Below are positions 5,308 to 7,312 of a stretch of 7,312 nucleotides of DNA, piece after piece (position 1 is the stretch's first letter; the number at the start of each line of letters is the position of its first letter). The position numbers and the translations under genes are program-made. The notes beneath the pieces were generated by a model, which worked only from the letters and a program-made list of their open reading frames with translations, did not search any database and had not been told where the DNA came from. Source of the DNA: an uncultured Ruminococcus sp. (GTDB lineage: Bacteria; Bacillota; Clostridia; Oscillospirales; CAG-272); contig CADBRS010000093.1 in the NCBI GenBank assembly GCA_902797125.1, positions 1 through 7,312 on the forward strand. The letters run 5' to 3'.

Positions 5308-5335
5308 ATTATAGCATGCTGACCCCCCCAGTCAA
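5308..5335 (-). promoter_or_regulatory. Promoter of the lipoprotein gene with a seven-base G tract in the spacer
   Basis: On the minus strand TTGACT (5330-5335; 5 of 6 matches) and a perfect TATAAT (5308-5313) are 16 bases apart. The spacer contains seven consecutive G (5323-5329) and the palindrome AGCATGCT (5313-5320). Gain of one G would bring the spacer to the optimal 17. Confidence 0.8.
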
Positions 5336-5351
5336 TACGTGAATGGCAAAA

Positions 5352-5370
5352 TAATTATACCATATAATTA
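5352..5370. promoter_or_regulatory. 19-bp AT-rich palindrome between the lipoprotein and MATE genes
   Basis: TAATTATA (5352-5359) and TATAATTA (5363-5370) are perfect 8-bp inverted repeats around CCA. The element lies upstream of the -35 sites of both divergent promoters, 16 bases from the lipoprotein one and 28 from the MATE one. Length and symmetry suit a dimeric regulator, for example of the MarR type that often controls exporters; no regulator gene is in the window, and AT-rich palindromes also arise by chance. Confidence 0.45.
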
Positions 5371-5398
5371 CTTTTACATGGAAACAATGACAATACTC

Positions 5399-5427
5399 TT
5401 GATTTTTGTTGTCGCATGGTGTAGTAT
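5399..5427 (+). promoter_or_regulatory. Candidate promoter of the MATE-phosphodiesterase operon
   Basis: TTGATT (5399-5404; 4 of 6 matches) and TAGTAT (5422-5427; 4 of 6 matches) are 17 bases apart. The match is moderate. The predicted start near 5434 would give a very short leader of about 15 bases, holding the GGAG ribosome site (5438-5441). Confidence 0.5.
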
Positions 5428-5448
5428 GGCATTGTTTGGAGATCATTT

Positions 5449-6900
5449 ATGCACACCATCCGCTTTTTTCCGCATTTTCATTTTCATAAGCCAAAACAAC
5501 CCGAGTCCGATCTGACGACGGGTCCTTTCGTGCCGAAAATCATCAAATATACGATCCCGATCATTCTGACCAGTCTGCTTCAGCTTTTATTCAATGCGAC
5601 TGATCTCGTCGTCGTCGGTCAAACTTGCGGAGAACTGTATCTGGGAGCTGTAGGCTCCACGGGTGCACTGATCAATCTGATGGTCAATTTGTTCATCGGT
5701 CTCTCGGTCGGTGCGGGCGTCGCGATCGCGCAGGCCTACGGAGCAAAGAACGATGAAGATATTCATAAAACGCTGCACACCGCTATTCCGACAGCGTTCA
5801 TTGCCGGCGTCTTTCTGACGGTCGTAGGCATTCTGGGGGCCAGAACATTTCTGACCTGGATGGATACTCCGGAAGAAGTCATCGATCTGTCCACGACGTA
5901 TTTGCGAATCTATTTTTCAGGGATCATTCCGATCCTGCTCTACAATTACGGTTCCGCAATCCTTAGGGCGGCGGGAGACACGCGCAGCCCGCTGATCTTT
6001 TTGACCATTGCCGGCATTCTCAACGTTTTCATCAATCTGCTTTTCGTTCTTCAGTTCGGCATGGACGTGGACGGCGTTGCCTGGGCTACCGTGATCTCGC
6101 AGACCTTGGCCTGCATTCTGGTCCTCATCGCGCTGGCCAGGCGTAAAGATGCCTGCCGGCTTCAGTTCACCCGTCTGCGTTTTTCCAAAAAGCATTTTCT
6201 GAGGATCCTCCGCGTCGGGCTGCCTGCTGGACTGCAGGGTTCCCTCTTTTCCATTTCCAACGTCATGATCCAGTCGTCCGTCAACTCGTTCGGAACAGTC
6301 GTGCTGTCCGGTTCCACGGCCGCAGCCAATATCGAAGGTTTCGTATGGGTCTCGATGAATGCGTTCCATCAGTCTGCCATGAATTTTATCGGGCAGAACC
6401 GGGGCGCCAAAAAATACGACAATATCAAGAAGGTGCTGCGCATCTGTCTGATCAGCGTTTCCGTCGCAGGGATCGCATTGGGTGTGATCTGCCGTCTGAA
6501 CGCCCACGCACTGCTGTCCATTTACCTGACGGATGCTCCGGAGGAAGCCTATCAGGCCGGCATCGACAGGATGAGTTTCGTCTGCCTTCCCTACTTCCTG
6601 TGCGGGATCATGGACGTGATGACGGGTTCTTTGCGCGGCATGGGCTGCTCGACACCGCCCATGTTCATCACTGTTTTAGGTGTTTGCGGCTCAAGGCTTT
6701 TATGGATCTTCACTCTCTTTCAACTCCCCGAATTCCACAGTTTGAGCTGGCTGATGTTCTCCTATCCTTTGTCCTGGTCGCTCACGTTTTTCGCGGAGCT
6801 GATCTGTTTCACCATTGTCTGGAGGATCGCCCAAAAGAAGGAAATGCGGGATATCGGTCCCCCTCCGGACGAACCGTCTGCGGTTTCCGAAACTTCTTGA
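5449..6900 (+). CDS. MATE-family efflux transporter
   Basis: A 483-residue membrane transporter of the MATE family (polysaccharide/MOP superfamily), which exports drugs, toxins or metabolites in exchange for Na+ or H+. Length and the expected twelve hydrophobic segments fit. The two halves are recognisable: the first with PIILTSLLQLLFNATDLVVVG (37-57), AIAQAYGAKN (92-101) and the signature AILRAAGDTRSPL (170-182); the second with VGLPAGLQGSLFSISNVMI (256-274), FIGQNRGAKKYD (313-324) and GSLRGMGCSTPPM (393-405). The N-terminus has an unusual 25-residue hydrophilic lead with four histidines, three as HFHFH (9-13), and the C-terminus a proline- and acid-rich tail (466-483). The start has GGAG 7 bases before ATG and no other nearby candidate. 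It is followed after 16 bases by the phosphodiesterase gene. Substrate and coupling ion cannot be told from the sequence; a lipid or sugar flippase of the same superfamily is less likely because of the close MATE match. Confidence 0.93.
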   Translation: MHTIRFFPHFHFHKPKQPESDLTTGPFVPKIIKYTIPIILTSLLQLLFNATDLVVVGQTCGELYLGAVGSTGALINLMVNLFIGLSVGAGVAIAQAYGAKNDEDIHKTLHTAIPTAFIAGVFLTVVGILGARTFLTWMDTPEEVIDLSTTYLRIYFSGIIPILLYNYGSAILRAAGDTRSPLIFLTIAGILNVFINLLFVLQFGMDVDGVAWATVISQTLACILVLIALARRKDACRLQFTRLRFSKKHFLRILRVGLPAGLQGSLFSISNVMIQSSVNSFGTVVLSGSTAAANIEGFVWVSMNAFHQSAMNFIGQNRGAKKYDNIKKVLRICLISVSVAGIALGVICRLNAHALLSIYLTDAPEEAYQAGIDRMSFVCLPYFLCGIMDVMTGSLRGMGCSTPPMFITVLGVCGSRLLWIFTLFQLPEFHSLSWLMFSYPLSWSLTFFAELICFTIVWRIAQKKEMRDIGPPPDEPSAVSETS

Positions 6901-6916
6901 CTATTCCGAGGTTGCC

Positions 6917-7312
6917 ATGAACAAAAACAAGATCTTATCACAAGTCCATCCCCTGATCCTGGAAGGCATCTGCCACCGGGGTCTCCATAACGAGAAAGAT
7001 ATCGAAAACGGCATGAACGCCTTCCGGAATGCCTTGAACGCGCACATGGCGTTCGAACTGGACGTTCACCTGTCCAAAGACGGCAAACTCGTTGTCTGTC
7101 ACGATTCGGATCTTACGCGGGTCACAGGCAAGCCCGGCATCATCGAGCACCTTTCGTACGAAGAGATCCGGGACGCCTATCCGCTCAAAGACGGTGAAAT
7201 CATTCCGCTCCTCTCGGATGTCTTTGAACTGGTTCAGGAAAAGGTCCCGATCGTGCTGGAACTGAAAGTCTATGAGAAAAACTACAAGGAACTGGCAGAG
7301 GCCGTCTCCGAG
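6917..7312 (+). CDS. Glycerophosphodiester phosphodiesterase, 5' part (runs off the window)
   Basis: The first 132 residues of a cytosolic-type GDPD enzyme, which hydrolyses glycerophosphodiesters (from phospholipid turnover) to glycerol-3-phosphate and an alcohol. The reading frame is open to the end of the window. Conserved positions appear in order: H20-R21-G22 (HRG), a degenerate EN pair at 30-31 with F36, the metal-binding E47-L-D49-V, the catalytic H62-D63 in CHDSDLTRVTG, and E115-L-K117 at the next strand. No signal peptide is seen. The full enzyme is usually about 240-250 residues, so roughly half is missing. GAGG (6908-6911) lies 5 bases before the ATG. It follows the MATE stop codon by 16 bases without a promoter or terminator between, so the two are likely co-transcribed. 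It could instead be a phospholipase-D-like or phosphatase member of the same fold, but the motifs favour GDPD. Confidence 0.92.
   Translation, partial: MNKNKILSQVHPLILEGICHRGLHNEKDIENGMNAFRNALNAHMAFELDVHLSKDGKLVVCHDSDLTRVTGKPGIIEHLSYEEIRDAYPLKDGEIIPLLSDVFELVQEKVPIVLELKVYEKNYKELAEAVSE

Noticed and set aside
5917..6507. Long minus-strand open frame (196 codons) inside the MATE gene
   Set aside because: It is antisense to a clear transporter, has the low-complexity D/Q/R-rich look of a shadow frame, and has no supporting ribosome site or family match.

Overview
The window reads as a chromosomal segment of a low- to mid-GC anaerobic Firmicute, most likely a gut or rumen Clostridia-type organism. 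The support is indirect: strong GGAGG-type ribosome sites, TTGACA/TATAAT promoters, a rubrerythrin with its rubredoxin domain at the N-terminus (an arrangement known from clostridia), a pectinase-like enzyme, and an IS200/IS605-like end. No rRNA or taxonomic marker is present, so this is inference.

Layout. (1) Bases 1-121 hold nested hairpins that resemble the right end of an IS200/IS605-type element, where the omega (guide) RNA of TnpB is made; any tnpB would lie left of the window. (2) Bases 141-513, minus strand: the nucleoid protein HU with a clear promoter and terminator. (3) Bases 645-3099, minus strand: a two-gene operon of a GH28-like pectinase followed, 3 bases later, by a small nitroreductase. 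(4) Bases 3140-3603, plus strand: a 104-residue DUF898-like membrane protein made of two 50-residue repeats, transcribed divergently from the pectinase operon across a repeat-rich control region. (5) Bases 3611-4236, minus strand: reverse rubrerythrin, sharing a bidirectional terminator with the membrane protein. (6) Bases 4245-5335, minus strand: a lipoprotein with three Asp-box (BNR) motifs. (7) Bases 5399-7312, plus strand: a MATE-family exporter and the 5' part of a glycerophosphodiester phosphodiesterase, probably one operon that runs off the window.

How the genes fit together. These look like separate transcription units and not one system: housekeeping (HU), sugar-polymer breakdown (GH28-like), redox or peroxide defence (rubrerythrin, perhaps the nitroreductase), and envelope or transport functions (lipoprotein, MATE, phosphodiesterase). 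I found no CRISPR array, toxin-antitoxin pair, phage gene or complete transposon. The points most worth a second look are the omega-RNA-like end at the left edge, the altered substrate-binding positions of the GH28-like enzyme, the exact internal duplication in the membrane protein, and the palindromes and homopolymer tract in three control regions.
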